In this document: positions 10,088 through 20,504 of the stretch, in pieces
How the letters are laid out: each line of letters begins with the position of its first letter
Numbering within the stretch: the first letter of the stretch is position 1
Origin: Salinarimonas soli
Lineage (GTDB): Bacteria > Pseudomonadota > Alphaproteobacteria > Rhizobiales > Beijerinckiaceae
Reading direction: 5' to 3'
DNA: 64,000 nucleotides
Assembly: GCF_008386575.1 (NCBI RefSeq)
Contig: NZ_VUOA01000005.1
Coordinates: 1-64,000, forward strand
The notes under the pieces: model-generated
Seen by the model: only the letters and a program-made list of their open reading frames with translations
The model's database searches: none
Told to the model about the DNA's origin: nothing
Translations under genes and position numbers: made by a program

Positions 10088-11377
10088 TCAGCGCTGCGCG
10101 ATCGGGACGTAGTCGCGCTGGGGCTCGCCGACATAGAGCTGGCGCGGGCGCCCGATCTTCTGCGACGGGTCCTCGATCATCTCGCTCCACTGGGCGATCC
10201 AGCCCACGGTGCGCGCGAGCGCGAACAGCACGGTGAACATCGACGTGGGGAAGCCCATCGCCTTGAGGGTGATGCCCGAGTAGAAATCGATGTTCGGATA
10301 CAGCTTCTTCTCGACGAAGTACTCGTCCTTGAGGGCGATCTGCTCCAGCTCCACCGCCACGTCGAGGAGCGGGTCGTCCTTGATGCCGAGCTCGGAGAGG
10401 ACCTCGTGCGTGGTCTTCTGCATGATCTTGGCGCGCGGGTCGTAGTTCTTGTAGACCCGGTGGCCGAAGCCCATCAGGCGGAACGGATCGTTCTTGTCCT
10501 TCGCCTTGGCGATGTACATGGGAATGCGGTCCGGCGTCCCGATCTCCTGCAGCATCTGCAGCGCCGCCTCGTTGGCGCCGCCATGGGCGGGGCCCCACAG
10601 GCAGGCGATGCCCGCCGCGATGCAGGCGAAGGGGTTGGCGCCCGAGGAGCCCGCGAGGCGCACCGTCGAGGTCGAGGCGTTCTGCTCGTGATCCGCGTGA
10701 AGGATGAAGATCCGGTCGAGCGCGCGCGACAGGATCGGGTTGACCTTGTATTCCTCGCAGGGAACGCCGAAGCACATTCGCAGGAAGTTCGACGTGTAGT
10801 CGAGGTCGTTCTTCGGATACATGAACGGCTGGCCGATCGTGTACTTGTAGGCCATCGCGGCAAGGGTCGGCATCTTCGCGATCATGCGCATGGACGCGAC
10901 CATGCGCTGATGCGGGTCCGAGATGTCGGTTGAGTCGTGGTAGAAGGCCGAGAGCGCGCCCACCGAGCCCACCATGACGGCCATCGGGTGCGCGTCGCGG
11001 CGGAAGCCCTGGAAGAACCGGGTCATCTGCTCGTGCACCATGGTGTGGCGCGTGACGCGGTAGTCGAAGTCCGCCTTCTGGGTCGGGGTCGGCAGCTCGC
11101 CGTAGAGCAGCAGATAGCAGGTCTCGAGGAAGTCGCCGTGCTCGGCGAGCTGCTCGATGGGGTAACCGCGATAGAGGAGGACGCCTTGGTCACCGTCGAT
11201 ATAGGTGATCTTCGACTCGCAGCTCGCCGTGGAGGTGAAGCCGGGATCGTAGGTGAACATCCCCGTCTGGGCGTAGAGCTTGCTGATGTCGATGACGCTC
11301 GGGCCGATGCTGCCCGGCTTCACCGCCATTTCAACCTGCTTGTCGTCGACGCTGACGGTGCTCGTTTTGCCGGTCAT
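10088..11377 (-). CDS. gltA: Citrate synthase
   Basis: Citrate synthase condenses acetyl-CoA and oxaloacetate at the entry of the TCA cycle. The 429-residue product has the length of the hexameric type I bacterial enzyme and carries the conserved blocks [19 protein letters not shown], the catalytic His region [11 protein letters not shown], the second His in [24 protein letters not shown], and the catalytic Asp in NIDFYSG. The ATG at 11377 has AAAGGG about a dozen bases upstream; the frame remains open further upstream but without family similarity. It is convergent with glmS and sits downstream of gltX on the same strand with a 159-base gap that must hold its own promoter. Confidence 0.97.
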   Translation of the reverse strand: MTGKTSTVSVDDKQVEMAVKPGSIGPSVIDISKLYAQTGMFTYDPGFTSTASCESKITYIDGDQGVLLYRGYPIEQLAEHGDFLETCYLLLYGELPTPTQKADFDYRVTRHTMVHEQMTRFFQGFRRDAHPMAVMVGSVGALSAFYHDSTDISDPHQRMVASMRMIAKMPTLAAMAYKYTIGQPFMYPKNDLDYTSNFLRMCFGVPCEEYKVNPILSRALDRIFILHADHEQNASTSTVRLAGSSGANPFACIAAGIACLWGPAHGGANEAALQMLQEIGTPDRIPMYIAKAKDKNDPFRLMGFGHRVYKNYDPRAKIMQKTTHEVLSELGIKDDPLLDVAVELEQIALKDEYFVEKKLYPNIDFYSGITLKAMGFPTSMFTVLFALARTVGWIAQWSEMIEDPSQKIGRPRQLYVGEPQRDYVPIAQR

Positions 11378-11536
11378 GGACGATGGCCCTTTCATGACAT
11401 GGGGCGCCAGAACCTGTGCCTTGGGTCCTTGGCGGGAGGCTTCCCCTAGGGCCGGGCGGTTCTGGTCGTATGGGTGACGACGTGGGGCTTCGGTAGCGTA
11501 TCCGTAGAAGCCCCGCAAGCGCGTCAAAAGGTGGGA

Positions 11537-12970
11537 TCAGGCCCTTGGAACGCCCTGATCCTTGAGGCGTTCCAGGCTTTCCTCGCGCCCGAGCACCGCC
11601 ATCACGTCGAAAAGCCCGGGCGATTGCGATTTTCCCGTGAGCGCCGCGCGCAGCGGCTGGGCGACCTGCCCGAGCTTCACGCCGATCGCCTCGGCATGGG
11701 CGCGGACCGCCCCCTCCGTGCTCGCGGCCGACCACTCCGGCAGCGCCTCCAGGCGGCCGATGACGCCCGACAGCCGCTCGCGCCCGCCCTCGCTGAGGAT
11801 GCCCGCCGCCTTCTCGTCGAGGACGAGCGGCCGGGGCGCGTAGAGGAAGGAGGCGTTGTCCCACAGCTCGCGCAAGGTCTTGGCGCGCTCCTTGAGCCCC
11901 GGCATGGCGGCGAGGAGGCGGGCCCGGAAGGCGGGCTCGAACGCGGTCCGGCCGACCCCGGCCGGGGCGTCGAGCTCCGGCAGGATCGTCTCCAGCGCCT
12001 CCACCAGGCGCTCGTCCGTGGCGCCGCGCATATAGTGGCCGTTGACGTTCTCGAGCTTCGCGAAGTCGAAGCGCGCCGGCGAGCGGCCGATGCTCGACAG
12101 GTCGAAGGCGGCGATCATTTCCTCTGTGGAGAAGATCTCCTGGTCGCCGTGGCTCCAGCCGAGGCGCACGAGGTAGTTGCGCAGCGCCTCCGGCAAGTAG
12201 CCCAGGCCGCGATAGGCGTCGACGCCCAGCGCGCCGTGGCGCTTCGACAGCTTGGCGCCGTCCGAGCCGTGGATGAGCGGGATATGCGCCATGACGGGCA
12301 CGGACCAGCCGAGCGCCTGGTAGATCTGGGTCTGCCGCGCCGCGTTGGTGAGGTGGTCGTCGCCGCGCACGATGTGGGTAACGTTCATGTCGTGGTCGTC
12401 CACCACGACGGCCAGCATGTAGGTCGGCGTGCCGTCGGAGCGCAGGAGGACGAGATCGTCGAGGTCCTTGTTCTGCCACACGACGCGGCCCTGCACCTGG
12501 TCCTCGACCACGGTCTCGCCCTCGGTCGGCGCCTTGAGGCGGATGACGGGCTTCACGCCGGCCGGCGCCTCGGAGGGGTCGCGGTCGCGCCAGCGACCGT
12601 CGTAGCGCAGGGGCCGTCCCTCACGCCGGGCGGCCTCGCGCATCTCCTCGAGCTCCTGCTGCGACGCATAGCAGTGATACGCCCGGCCGGCCGCGAGCAG
12701 GCTCTCGGCCACCTCGCGGTGTCGCGCCGCGCGGGAGAACTGGTAGACCACGTCGCCGTCCCAATCGAGGCCGAGCCAGGACAGGCCGTCGAGGATCGCC
12801 CCGATCGCCGCGTCCGTCGAGCGCTCCCGATCCGTGTCCTCGATGCGCAGGAGCATCTTGCCCCCAAGGCGGCGCGCGTAAAGCCAGTTGAAGAGCGCCG
12901 TGCGGGCACCCCCGATATGGAGGAAGCCCGTGGGCGAGGGCGCGAAACGGGTGACGACGGAACCGGACAT
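11537..12970 (-). CDS. gltX: Glutamate--tRNA ligase
   Basis: Class I aminoacyl-tRNA synthetase charging tRNA-Glu. The 477-residue product shows the HIGH motif in [17 protein letters not shown] at the N-terminus and the KMSKS equivalent KLSKRHG near residue 240, followed by the alpha-helical anticodon-binding domain. The start ATG at 12970 gives [15 protein letters not shown], the usual family N-terminus; the longer upstream frame lacks similarity. Alphaproteobacteria often carry two GltX paralogues, one serving indirect glutaminyl-tRNA formation with GatCAB, and this window alone does not tell which this is. It is divergent from comEC. Confidence 0.96.
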   Translation of the reverse strand: MSGSVVTRFAPSPTGFLHIGGARTALFNWLYARRLGGKMLLRIEDTDRERSTDAAIGAILDGLSWLGLDWDGDVVYQFSRAARHREVAESLLAAGRAYHCYASQQELEEMREAARREGRPLRYDGRWRDRDPSEAPAGVKPVIRLKAPTEGETVVEDQVQGRVVWQNKDLDDLVLLRSDGTPTYMLAVVVDDHDMNVTHIVRGDDHLTNAARQTQIYQALGWSVPVMAHIPLIHGSDGAKLSKRHGALGVDAYRGLGYLPEALRNYLVRLGWSHGDQEIFSTEEMIAAFDLSSIGRSPARFDFAKLENVNGHYMRGATDERLVEALETILPELDAPAGVGRTAFEPAFRARLLAAMPGLKERAKTLRELWDNASFLYAPRPLVLDEKAAGILSEGGRERLSGVIGRLEALPEWSAASTEGAVRAHAEAIGVKLGQVAQPLRAALTGKSQSPGLFDVMAVLGREESLERLKDQGVPRA

Positions 12971-13159
12971 GGACACGATCTGCTGCGAGGGGCGGGGGCC
13001 TTCGGGCCGTGGGCTGCCTATCACGGCGCGCACGCGGCGTTAAGTCGGCGGATGCCGGCGGGTTCCTGCGTTCGGCTCAACCTCAGGCCTTAGTGACGGG
13101 GAGGGGCGACGCGGCGTTGCGGCGCCCTATAATGCGGGTGTTCCCAACGGACGGCGCCG

Positions 13160-15445
13160 ATGCCGCACACCCGTTCCAGCCCCGCCTCCGCCGCACGGAC
13201 CCGCGCGTCCGAGGCGCTCGGCGTCGCGTGGAGCAGCGGCGCCGGACGTGCATTCCCCGCGCGCATGCCGGACGTCGGCGCCCTCCTGGTCGCCTGGCTC
13301 GGCGAGGAGGTGGAGCGAAGGCGCTTGTTTCCCTGGATCGCGGTCGCGTTCGGCGTCGGCGTGCTCCTGTTTTTCGCCGCGGAGGGTAGCCCGTCGCTCT
13401 GGGCGCCCGTCGCTGGTTTCGGCCTCGCGACGGCAATTGCGGTCGCCTTGCGTCACCGGGTGTGGGGGCTTGCGGCGGCGATCGGCTGTGCGGCCCTCTT
13501 TGCGGGATTTGCCGCCGGGGTCCTGCGCCTGCGTGCCGTCGAGGTGCCGTTGGTGGAGCGCATCACCGTCGCGAAGCTGTCGGGCTTCCTGGAGGAAGCC
13601 GAGATGCGGGGGCAGGGCGCGCGCCTCACGCTCCGGATCCACGCGATCGAGGGGATCGCCCCCGAGCGCCTGCCCCGGCGAGTGCGGGTCACCGTGCGCG
13701 AGGCCCGCGGGCTTGCGGCAGGCGACTTCCTGGAGGGGCGCGCGCGGATCCTGCCGCTCCCCGAAGCCGCGCGTCCCGGCGGCTACGATTTCGCGCGCGA
13801 CGCCTATTTCAAGGGGCTCGGCGGCATCGGCTCCCTGCTCGGCCCACCCCGCCGCGTCGCGCCGCCCGGGCCGCCCGATTGGGACCTGCGGATCGCGGCC
13901 CTCGTGGACCGAGCGCGCAATGAGGCGACGCAACGGATCGCCGGCGTGATCGGCGGACAGGCCGGCGCCGTCGCGGCGGCGCTCGTCACGGGCAAGCGAG
14001 GCCTCATCGAGGAGGAGACGAACGACGCCCTGCGGGCGGCTGGGATCTACCACATCGTCTCCATCTCCGGGCTCCACATGGTGCTTGCCGCGGGCACGAT
14101 CTTCTGGCTCGTGCGCGGTGCCCTCGCCCTGAGCGCCGCCGCCGCGCTCCGCCTGGCCTGCAAGAAGATCGCGGCCGCCTGCGGCATGGCGGGGGCTTCC
14201 GCCTATTGCCTGTTCTCGGGCGCCGAGGTCGCGACGGTGCGCTCCCTCATCATGATCCTCGTCATGCTCGGCGCGGTGCTCGTCGACCGCCCCGCCGTGA
14301 CCTTGCGCAACCTCGCGGTCGCCGCGCTCATCGTGATGGCGCTGGAGCCCGAGACCATCCTCGGCCCGAGCTTCCAGATGTCGTTTGCCGCGGTGGGTGC
14401 CCTCGTCGCAGCCGGGGAGTGGTGGTCGAGGCGGCGCCCGCCCACGGAGCCGGGCGGCTTGATGCGGCGGGCGGGCCGCTGGCTGCTCGGGGCCGCAATC
14501 GGGCTCTTGTCGACGACGCTCGTGGCGGGCATTGCCACGGCGCCCTTCGCGAGCTTCCATTTCCAGGCCGCGAACCCCTACGGGATGCTCGGGAACGCGC
14601 TGGCGCTCCCCCTGGTGTCCCTCGTCGTCATGCCGGCGGCCGTCCTTGGGATGCTGGCCTATCCGTTCGGCCTCGACCGATGGGTGTGGGAGCTGATGGG
14701 GTTTGCCGTCGACGGCGTCCTGCGGAGCGCGGCGGCTGTCGCGGAGCTCGATGGATCGGCGCTCGTGACCGCGGCCTTCGGCCCCGGCGCGCTCGGGCTC
14801 ATGACCCTCGGCCTCGTGATCGCGGTCCTGATCGGCTCGCCGCTGCGATGGCTCGGCTTCGTGCCCGCCCTGAGCGGCCTGTGGCTCTCGACGATTCCGG
14901 ACAAGCCGGAGCTCTATGTCGACCGCGAGGGGGCCGGTGCCGCCGTCCGGACCGCCGACGGGCGCCTCGCGATCGCCGGAAAACCGTCGGCCTTCGTCAT
15001 GGCTCAATGGCTTCGAGCAGACGGCGACGCGCGGGAGCCGGACGACCCGACCCTGCGCGGCGGCACGCGCTGCGATCCCCTGGGCTGCGTGGTCTCCCTC
15101 CCGGACGGAAGGGCCGTCGCCTACGTGGCCGACCGCCGCGCCTTCCCGGAGGATTGCCGCCGGGCCGCCATCATGATCACGCGCCTGCGTGCGCCGCCCG
15201 ATTGCGCGGCTCCATTGATCCTCGACCGCGCCTTCCTCGACCGGCACGGCGCGACGAGCGTGATCTTTCGCGACGGCCGCCCCGAGATCGCGACCGTCCG
15301 CGCGCCGGATCGCACGCGCCCCTGGCTCACAGGCCCGCCGCAGGCCCGCCCGATCGCGCCGCGCCCGAATGCGAGCCCGCCGCGACAGCAGCCTCCGGCC
15401 GAGATCCCGGACGAGGAGCCCGAGGCGGTTCTCGGCGAGCCCTAG
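13160..15445 (+). CDS. ComEC/Rec2-family competence membrane protein
   Basis: The 761-residue polytopic membrane protein matches ComEC/Rec2: an N-terminal DUF4131-type region with two to three membrane helices (about 50-120), an OB-fold-like soluble part (residues about 130-230), then the Competence domain with the signature [17 protein letters not shown] near residue 300 and many helices. ComEC proteins form the inner-membrane channel for DNA uptake. The residues beyond about 560 are a soluble tail that lacks a clear metallo-beta-lactamase HxHxDH motif, so the C-terminal nuclease-like domain seen in Bacillus ComEC is absent or degenerate. Its stop codon shares four bases with the convergent lexA stop. 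Confidence 0.88.
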   Translation: MPHTRSSPASAARTRASEALGVAWSSGAGRAFPARMPDVGALLVAWLGEEVERRRLFPWIAVAFGVGVLLFFAAEGSPSLWAPVAGFGLATAIAVALRHRVWGLAAAIGCAALFAGFAAGVLRLRAVEVPLVERITVAKLSGFLEEAEMRGQGARLTLRIHAIEGIAPERLPRRVRVTVREARGLAAGDFLEGRARILPLPEAARPGGYDFARDAYFKGLGGIGSLLGPPRRVAPPGPPDWDLRIAALVDRARNEATQRIAGVIGGQAGAVAAALVTGKRGLIEEETNDALRAAGIYHIVSISGLHMVLAAGTIFWLVRGALALSAAAALRLACKKIAAACGMAGASAYCLFSGAEVATVRSLIMILVMLGAVLVDRPAVTLRNLAVAALIVMALEPETILGPSFQMSFAAVGALVAAGEWWSRRRPPTEPGGLMRRAGRWLLGAAIGLLSTTLVAGIATAPFASFHFQAANPYGMLGNALALPLVSLVVMPAAVLGMLAYPFGLDRWVWELMGFAVDGVLRSAAAVAELDGSALVTAAFGPGALGLMTLGLVIAVLIGSPLRWLGFVPALSGLWLSTIPDKPELYVDREGAGAAVRTADGRLAIAGKPSAFVMAQWLRADGDAREPDDPTLRGGTRCDPLGCVVSLPDGRAVAYVADRRAFPEDCRRAAIMITRLRAPPDCAAPLILDRAFLDRHGATSVIFRDGRPEIATVRAPDRTRPWLTGPPQARPIAPRPNASPPRQQPPAEIPDEEPEAVLGEP

Positions 15446-16167
15446 TTGTAGCGACGCACGAGGCTGATGAGCTTCCCCTGGATCTGGACCCGGTCGGGAC
15501 CTAGCACGCGCGTCTCGTAGGCCGGGTTGGCGGCCTCCAGCGCGATCGAGGACCCGCGACGGCGGAAGCGCTTGAGAGTCGCCTCCTCCTCGTCGATGAG
15601 CGCCACGATGATGTCGCCGGTGTTCGCCGTGTCCTGGCGCTTGATGACGACCACGTCGCCGTCGAGGATGCCGGCCTCGATCATCGAGTCGCCGCGAACC
15701 TCCAGGGCGTAGTGCTCGCCGCCGGTGAGGAAGTCGGGCGAGAGCGCGATGGAATGGCTGCGGTTCTGGATCGCGGAGACGGGCGTACCGGCCGCGATCC
15801 GGCCCATCACGGGCACCATCACCGACTTGCCGTCGTCAGCCAGATGCTGGCTCGGAGCCGGACCGGGAGCGGGCGCCGGCGCGGGCTTCGGAGCCCGCGC
15901 AAGGCCGCCCTCGACCACGCTCGGATTGAAGCGGCCCCGCGCCGTCGAGGGGGCCTCGGGCATCCGCAGGACTTCCAGCGCGCGCGCCCGGTTCGGGAGC
16001 CGGCGGATGAAGCCCCTCTCCTCGAGGGCCATGATCAGCCGGTGAATGCCCGACTTCGATTTCAGGTCCAGCGCGTCCTTCATCTCGTCGAAGGACGGCG
16101 GGATCCCGGTCTCGCGCAGGCGCTCGTGGATGAAGCGGAGCAGTTCATGCTGCTTGCGGGTGAGCAT
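15442..16167 (-). CDS. lexA: LexA repressor
   Basis: SOS response repressor that self-cleaves when RecA is activated. The 241-residue protein has an N-terminal winged-helix domain ([17 protein letters not shown], then [18 protein letters not shown]), a proline- and alanine-rich linker (about 90-106) and the peptidase S24 domain. The cleavage site is Ala126-Gly127 in GRIAAGTP, the catalytic Ser161 is in RGDSMIEAG and Lys199 is in EEATLKRF; the 35- and 38-residue spacings fit the family. The start ATG at 16167 gives the canonical opening. An SOS box lies 70 bases upstream, so autoregulation is expected. It follows moeA with its own promoter region and is convergent with comEC. Confidence 0.96.
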   Translation of the reverse strand: MLTRKQHELLRFIHERLRETGIPPSFDEMKDALDLKSKSGIHRLIMALEERGFIRRLPNRARALEVLRMPEAPSTARGRFNPSVVEGGLARAPKPAPAPAPGPAPSQHLADDGKSVMVPVMGRIAAGTPVSAIQNRSHSIALSPDFLTGGEHYALEVRGDSMIEAGILDGDVVVIKRQDTANTGDIIVALIDEEEATLKRFRRRGSSIALEAANPAYETRVLGPDRVQIQGKLISLVRRYN

Positions 16168-16236
16168 CGGACCTTCCATCGCCGGGCTCCGCGGGCGCGG
16201 AACCGATTCCGTAAACAAAGCAGGAACAACCTAAAC

Positions 16237-16251
16237 GTTCCCGCTGTGTTC
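16237..16251 (-). promoter_or_regulatory. SOS box (LexA operator) upstream of lexA
   Basis: The 15 bases GTTCCCGCTGTGTTC read GTTC-N7-GTTC, the direct-repeat operator recognised by alphaproteobacterial LexA. The site is 70 bases upstream of the lexA start codon and downstream of the moeA stop, so it most probably autoregulates lexA. A GAAC at 16224 lies close by and could form a further half site. Confidence 0.85.
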
Positions 16252-16278
16252 CGCAAGCTGTGCTTTTTGGGTGCTCGT

Positions 16279-17502
16279 TCAGGTGAACCGGTCGAGGCGG
16301 ATGATGCGACAGGCGTCTCCGGCGCTGGCGGGGGGCGCGTGCGGCGGCCGGACGAGGAGGGCCTCGGCGTCGGCAAGCAGGCGCAGCATCGACGAGTCCT
16401 GCGCGGCGAGCGGCACGGCACGGGGGAAGGCGGCCGGGTCGAGGTGCTCCAGGCGGACGCGCGGGTAATCCTGCCGCGCGTCGTTCCCCGGCACGTCGGC
16501 CCCAAGCATAGCGGGCTCGGTCGGGTCGGCGCCGGCGTCCGGGTCGCCTTGCAGCGCGCGCAAGAGGGGCACGAGGAAGAGGATCGCGCAGACGATCGAG
16601 GAGACCGGGTTGCCCGGGAGCCCCAGGAAGGCGGTGTTGCCGATCCGGCCCTGGACCAGCGGCTTTCCCGGCCGCATGGCGATGCGCCAGAAGCCGAGGT
16701 CGAGCCCGGCCTCGCCGAGCACCTCACGTACGAGATCGTGCTCGCCCACCGAGGCGCCGCCGAGGGTGACGAGCACGTCGATCCTGGCCGCAAGTGCCTC
16801 GTCGATCCCCGCGCGAAGGCCCGCGCGATCGTCCGGCGCGATCCCGAAATCGATGGCCTGCGCCCCCGCGGCCTCCGCGAGCGCCGCGACCGCATAAGGG
16901 TTGGACGCCACGATCTGATCGGGCCCCATCGCGTCACCTGGGCGCACCAGCTCGTCGCCCGTCGCGAGGATCCCGACCCGCGGCCGGCGGCGCACGGGCA
17001 GCGTGGCGTGACCTCCGGCGGCAGCGAGCGCAAGCGCGATCCCGTCGAGCCTGCGCCCTGCGGGCAGGAGGACGTCGCCCACCGTGAAATCGAGGCCGGC
17101 GCGGCGGACGAAGCGTCCGGGGGCCGGCTGCTCGCGGACGACGACCACGTCGCCGTCGCGGGTGGCGTTCTCCTGGATCAGGATCGCATCGGCGCCTGCC
17201 GGCACGGGAGCTCCGGTGAAGATGCGGACCGCCTGCCCCGGGTCGAGCCCCCCCTCGAAGCGCCGCCCGGCCGCGCTCTCGCCGATCAGCGCGAGACGCG
17301 CCCCCGCGCTCGCCTCGGCGGCGCGCACCGCGTAGCCGTCCATGGCGGAGGCCGGAAAAGGAGGCTGCGTGCGTTGGGCTTGGACGTCCTCGGCGAGGGT
17401 CCGGCCGCGGCATGCATGCAGGGGAAGCCGTTCCCCGTCCAGGGGCCCCGGCACGCTCGCGATCACGCGCCGCAGGGCCTCCCCGACGGGAAGCAGGCTC
17501 AC
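16279..17502 (-). CDS. moeA: Molybdopterin molybdenumtransferase
   Basis: MoeA inserts molybdenum into molybdopterin to complete the cofactor. The 407-residue product has the family landmarks [14 protein letters not shown] at the N-terminus, [11 protein letters not shown]-like [17 protein letters not shown], the MoCF-biosynthesis domain with ILATGDELV, and [13 protein letters not shown]. Translation most likely begins at the GTG at 17502, which overlaps the moaC stop codon in the arrangement GTGA, indicating translational coupling; the frame is open further upstream but only as the shadow of moaC. It closes the trpC-moaC-moeA run, and lexA follows after 111 bases. Confidence 0.94.
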   Translation of the reverse strand: MSLLPVGEALRRVIASVPGPLDGERLPLHACRGRTLAEDVQAQRTQPPFPASAMDGYAVRAAEASAGARLALIGESAAGRRFEGGLDPGQAVRIFTGAPVPAGADAILIQENATRDGDVVVVREQPAPGRFVRRAGLDFTVGDVLLPAGRRLDGIALALAAAGGHATLPVRRRPRVGILATGDELVRPGDAMGPDQIVASNPYAVAALAEAAGAQAIDFGIAPDDRAGLRAGIDEALAARIDVLVTLGGASVGEHDLVREVLGEAGLDLGFWRIAMRPGKPLVQGRIGNTAFLGLPGNPVSSIVCAILFLVPLLRALQGDPDAGADPTEPAMLGADVPGNDARQDYPRVRLEHLDPAAFPRAVPLAAQDSSMLRLLADAEALLVRPPHAPPASAGDACRIIRLDRFT

Positions 17503-17978
17503 GGGGCCGCCTCGTAGGTGCCCGAGCGCCCGCCGCTCTTCTTGAGGAGCCGCACGCCCTCGATGCGCATGGCGCGGTCCACGGCCTTGACCATGTCGTA
17601 GATCGTGAGGCAGGCGACCGAGGCGGCGGTGAGCGCCTCCATCTCGACGCCCGTCTGCCCCGAGACGCGCACCTCCGCCGTGATCCGCACGCCCGGCAGG
17701 CTTTCGTCGATCTCGCAATCGACCCGCACCTTGGTGAGCAGGAGGGGGTGGCACAGGGGGATGAGCTCGTGGGTGCGCTTCGCCGCCATGATCCCGGCAA
17801 GGCGCGCGGTGCCGAGCACGTCGCCCTTCTTGGCGTCGCCCTGGCGGATGATCGCGAGGGTTTCGGGCTGCATCACCACGAGGCCTTCGGCGATGCCTGT
17901 GCGGTGGGTCGCGTCCTTCTCGGATACGTCCACCATGTTGGCGGCGCCGCTGGCGTCGAGATGGGTGAGGTCGCTCAT
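17499..17978 (-). CDS. moaC: Cyclic pyranopterin monophosphate synthase
   Basis: MoaC converts the product of MoaA (3',8-cH2GTP) to cyclic pyranopterin monophosphate in molybdenum cofactor synthesis. The 159-residue protein has the standard length and motifs: the opening [42 protein letters not shown] with the active-site Lys and His residues, and [23 protein letters not shown]. Its ATG overlaps the trpC stop (ATGA) and its stop overlaps the moeA GTG, so trpC-moaC-moeA behave as a coupled block, a widespread alphaproteobacterial arrangement. Confidence 0.97.
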   Translation of the reverse strand: MSDLTHLDASGAANMVDVSEKDATHRTGIAEGLVVMQPETLAIIRQGDAKKGDVLGTARLAGIMAAKRTHELIPLCHPLLLTKVRVDCEIDESLPGVRITAEVRVSGQTGVEMEALTAASVACLTIYDMVKAVDRAMRIEGVRLLKKSGGRSGTYEAAP

Positions 17979-18778
17979 GCAGCCTCCGCGCCCTCGAGGA
18001 GCCGGCGGGTGGCGGTGGCCACGTCGGCTTGGCGCATGAGGCTCTCGCCCACGAGGAAGGTCCTGATTCCCGCCTCGCTCAAGCGCGAGAGATCGCCGTG
18101 AGCGAAAATTCCGCTCTCGCCGACGATGATGCGGTCGGCCGGGATGCGCGGCGCGAGCCGTTCGCTCACCTCCAGCGACACCTCGAAGGAGCGCAGGTCG
18201 CGGTTGTTGATGCCGATCATCCGCACGTCGAGACGCAGAGCCCGGTCGAGCTCGGGCTCGTCATGCACCTCGACGAGGGTGTCCATCCCGAGATCGGCTG
18301 CCGTGCGAACGAGGGTCGCGGCCTCCGTGTCGCTGACGCTCGCCATGATGACCAGGATGCAATCGGCGCCCCAGGCCCGCGCCTCGACGACCTGATAGGG
18401 CTCGAACAGGAAGTCCTTGCGCAGGGCCGGCAGCCCGGAGGCTGCGCGGGCGGCGGCGAGGTAATCGGGATGGCCCTGGAAGAAGGGGGCGTCGGTGAGG
18501 ACCGAGAGGCAGGCGGCGCCGCCCTCGGCATAGGCCCGCGCCAGGGCGGGCGGATCGAAGTCGGGCCGGATCAAGCCTTTGGAAGGGCTTGCCTTCTTGA
18601 TCTCGGCGATGAGCGCGTAATCGCCCGCGTCGAGCTTGCGCTCGATCGCGGCCGTGAAGCCGCGGGGCGGGGGGAGGGCGGCTGCGCGCCGCTCCAGCTC
18701 GGCGAGCGGCACGGCCGCCTTCGCGGCCTCGATCTCGCGCCGCTTGTAGGCCTCGATCCGCCTGAGAACGTCCGCCAT
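17975..18778 (-). CDS. trpC: Indole-3-glycerol phosphate synthase
   Basis: TrpC closes the indole ring in tryptophan biosynthesis. The 267-residue TIM-barrel protein shows [19 protein letters not shown], the [14 protein letters not shown] block, [14 protein letters not shown], the [12 protein letters not shown] region, [13 protein letters not shown] and the phosphate-binding ESGI. It is a stand-alone TrpC, not fused to TrpF. The ATG at 18778 lies eight bases after the trpD stop; the frame continues upstream through trpD without similarity. Confidence 0.97.
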   Translation of the reverse strand: MADVLRRIEAYKRREIEAAKAAVPLAELERRAAALPPPRGFTAAIERKLDAGDYALIAEIKKASPSKGLIRPDFDPPALARAYAEGGAACLSVLTDAPFFQGHPDYLAAARAASGLPALRKDFLFEPYQVVEARAWGADCILVIMASVSDTEAATLVRTAADLGMDTLVEVHDEPELDRALRLDVRMIGINNRDLRSFEVSLEVSERLAPRIPADRIIVGESGIFAHGDLSRLSEAGIRTFLVGESLMRQADVATATRRLLEGAEAA

Positions 18779-18786
18779 GCCGGGCC

Positions 18787-19800
18787 TCAGGCGTTCGAGA
18801 CGCGCACGAGGCGCTCCAGCGCGCCGCGCGCCGCGCCGCTCTCCACCGCGGCCGTGGCCCGGGCGACGCCCTCCTTCAGGTCGGACGCCGCCTCCGCGAC
18901 CACGAGGGCGGCCGCGGCGTTGAGGATCGCAACGTCGCGGTAGGGCGTGCGGGCGCCGTCGAGGACGGCCCGAAGCGCCTGCGCGTTGTCGGCCGGGTCG
19001 CCGCCCTTGAGGTCCTCCGGGCGCGCCAGCTCGAAGCCGAGTTCGCGGGGATCGATAGTGAAGCGGGCCGTCCGTCCGTTCTCCAGCGCGACGACCTCCG
19101 TCGGTCCCGTCGTGGTGATCTCGTCGAGCCCGTCCGAGCCGTGCACGGTCCAGACCCGGGTGGAGCCGAGTTGCGCCAGCACGGCGGTCAGCGGTTCCAG
19201 CCACATGGGCGAGAACACGCCGAGCAGCTGGCGCTTCACGCCGGCCGGGTTCGAGAGCGGCCCGATGAGGTTGAACAGCGTGCGGGTGCCGAGCTCCACA
19301 CGCACGGGCGCCACATGGCGCATCGAGGCGTGATGGCTTTGCGCGAACATGAAGCACAGCCCCACCTCGCCGAGGCAGCGCTCCAGCCCCTCCGGATCGA
19401 GGCCGAGGCGCACGCCCAGCGCCGCCAGCACGTCGGCCGCGCCGGAGCGCGAGGAGGCGGCGCGGTTGCCGTGCTTTGCCACCGGCACGCCGCAGCCCGC
19501 GACGATCATCGCGGCGAGCGTCGAGATGTTGTAGCTACCCGAATGGTCGCCGCCCGTGCCGACGATGTCGATCGCCCCGCCGGGCGCCTCGACCCGGATC
19601 ATCCGGCCCCGCAGGGCCGCGACGGCGCCGACGATCTCGTCGATGGCCTCGCCCCGCACGCGCAGGGCCATGAGGAACGCGCCACCTTGGGCGGGCGTGA
19701 CCTCGCCGGAGAGCAGCGCGTCGAAGGCGGCGCGCGCCTCTTCCTGGGTAAGGGCCGCGCCGGTGGCGACCTTCGCGAGATAGGGCTTGAACGAGTCCAT
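18787..19800 (-). CDS. trpD: Anthranilate phosphoribosyltransferase
   Basis: TrpD transfers phosphoribose from PRPP to anthranilate. The 337-residue protein has the [17 protein letters not shown] phosphate-binding loop, the [23 protein letters not shown] anthranilate/PRPP region and [11 protein letters not shown] take the ATG at 19800 as the start ([11 protein letters not shown]); an in-frame TTG nine bases further upstream, overlapping the trpG stop, is an alternative. It is part of the tight trpG-trpD-trpC series. Confidence 0.97.
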   Translation of the reverse strand: MDSFKPYLAKVATGAALTQEEARAAFDALLSGEVTPAQGGAFLMALRVRGEAIDEIVGAVAALRGRMIRVEAPGGAIDIVGTGGDHSGSYNISTLAAMIVAGCGVPVAKHGNRAASSRSGAADVLAALGVRLGLDPEGLERCLGEVGLCFMFAQSHHASMRHVAPVRVELGTRTLFNLIGPLSNPAGVKRQLLGVFSPMWLEPLTAVLAQLGSTRVWTVHGSDGLDEITTTGPTEVVALENGRTARFTIDPRELGFELARPEDLKGGDPADNAQALRAVLDGARTPYRDVAILNAAAALVVAEAASDLKEGVARATAAVESGAARGALERLVRVSNA

Positions 19801-19805
19801 GGCCT

Positions 19806-20426
19806 TCAATGCACGCCCGAGGGCGGCCTGTCATCCCTTGCCGCGTTCCAATCCGCGGCGAGGCGGAGGAAGTTGCGGACCATCGTGTCCCCGTGCTGCG
19901 AGAGCACGCTCTCGGGATGGAACTGCACGCCGTGCACTGGCAGGCTCCGGTGCGAGAGCGCCATGATCAGCCCGTCGTCGGATTGGGCCGTGACGGCGAG
20001 GGCGTCGGGGCACGAGCCGCGCTCCACGACGAGGGAATGATAGCGCGTCGCCTCGAAGGGGCCGTTCACCCCATGGAACAGGCCCCGCGCGTCGTGGCTG
20101 ATCACGGACACCTTGCCGTGCATCGGGGCCGGCGCGCGCACGACCCGGCCGCCGAAGGCCTGGCCCATGGTCTGGAGGCCGAGGCAGACGCCGAACATCG
20201 GGATGTGGCCGGACGCCTCGCGCACGAGGTCGAGGCAGATGCCGGCCTCGTTGGGGGTGCATGGGCCGGGCGACAGCACGACGGCGTCCGGACGGGCCGC
20301 GAGAACCGCGTCGACGCTGATCTCGTCGTTGCGCACCACGTCGACCTTCGAGGCCAGGGGCCCGATGAGGTGGACGAGGTTCCAGGTGAACGAGTCGTAG
20401 TTGTCGACGATGAGGACGCGGGTCAT
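19806..20426 (-). CDS. trpG: Anthranilate synthase component II (glutamine amidotransferase)
   Basis: TrpG supplies ammonia from glutamine to TrpE. The 206-residue class I amidotransferase has the opening [17 protein letters not shown], the oxyanion region [12 protein letters not shown], the nucleophile elbow [10 protein letters not shown] with the catalytic Cys, and the His-Glu pair in [13 protein letters not shown]. It is a separate polypeptide, unlike the fused TrpEG of many rhizobia. It lies 78 bases after trpE and five bases before the trpD ATG. Confidence 0.97.
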   Translation of the reverse strand: MTRVLIVDNYDSFTWNLVHLIGPLASKVDVVRNDEISVDAVLAARPDAVVLSPGPCTPNEAGICLDLVREASGHIPMFGVCLGLQTMGQAFGGRVVRAPAPMHGKVSVISHDARGLFHGVNGPFEATRYHSLVVERGSCPDALAVTAQSDDGLIMALSHRSLPVHGVQFHPESVLSQHGDTMVRNFLRLAADWNAARDDRPPSGVH

Positions 20427-20504
20427 GGGACGGCTTGCGGACGGACTGCTCCCCCTGAGGGTTCGCAGATCGTGTCCGCGCGCGCAAGGCTCACGTTGGT
20501 GGGG

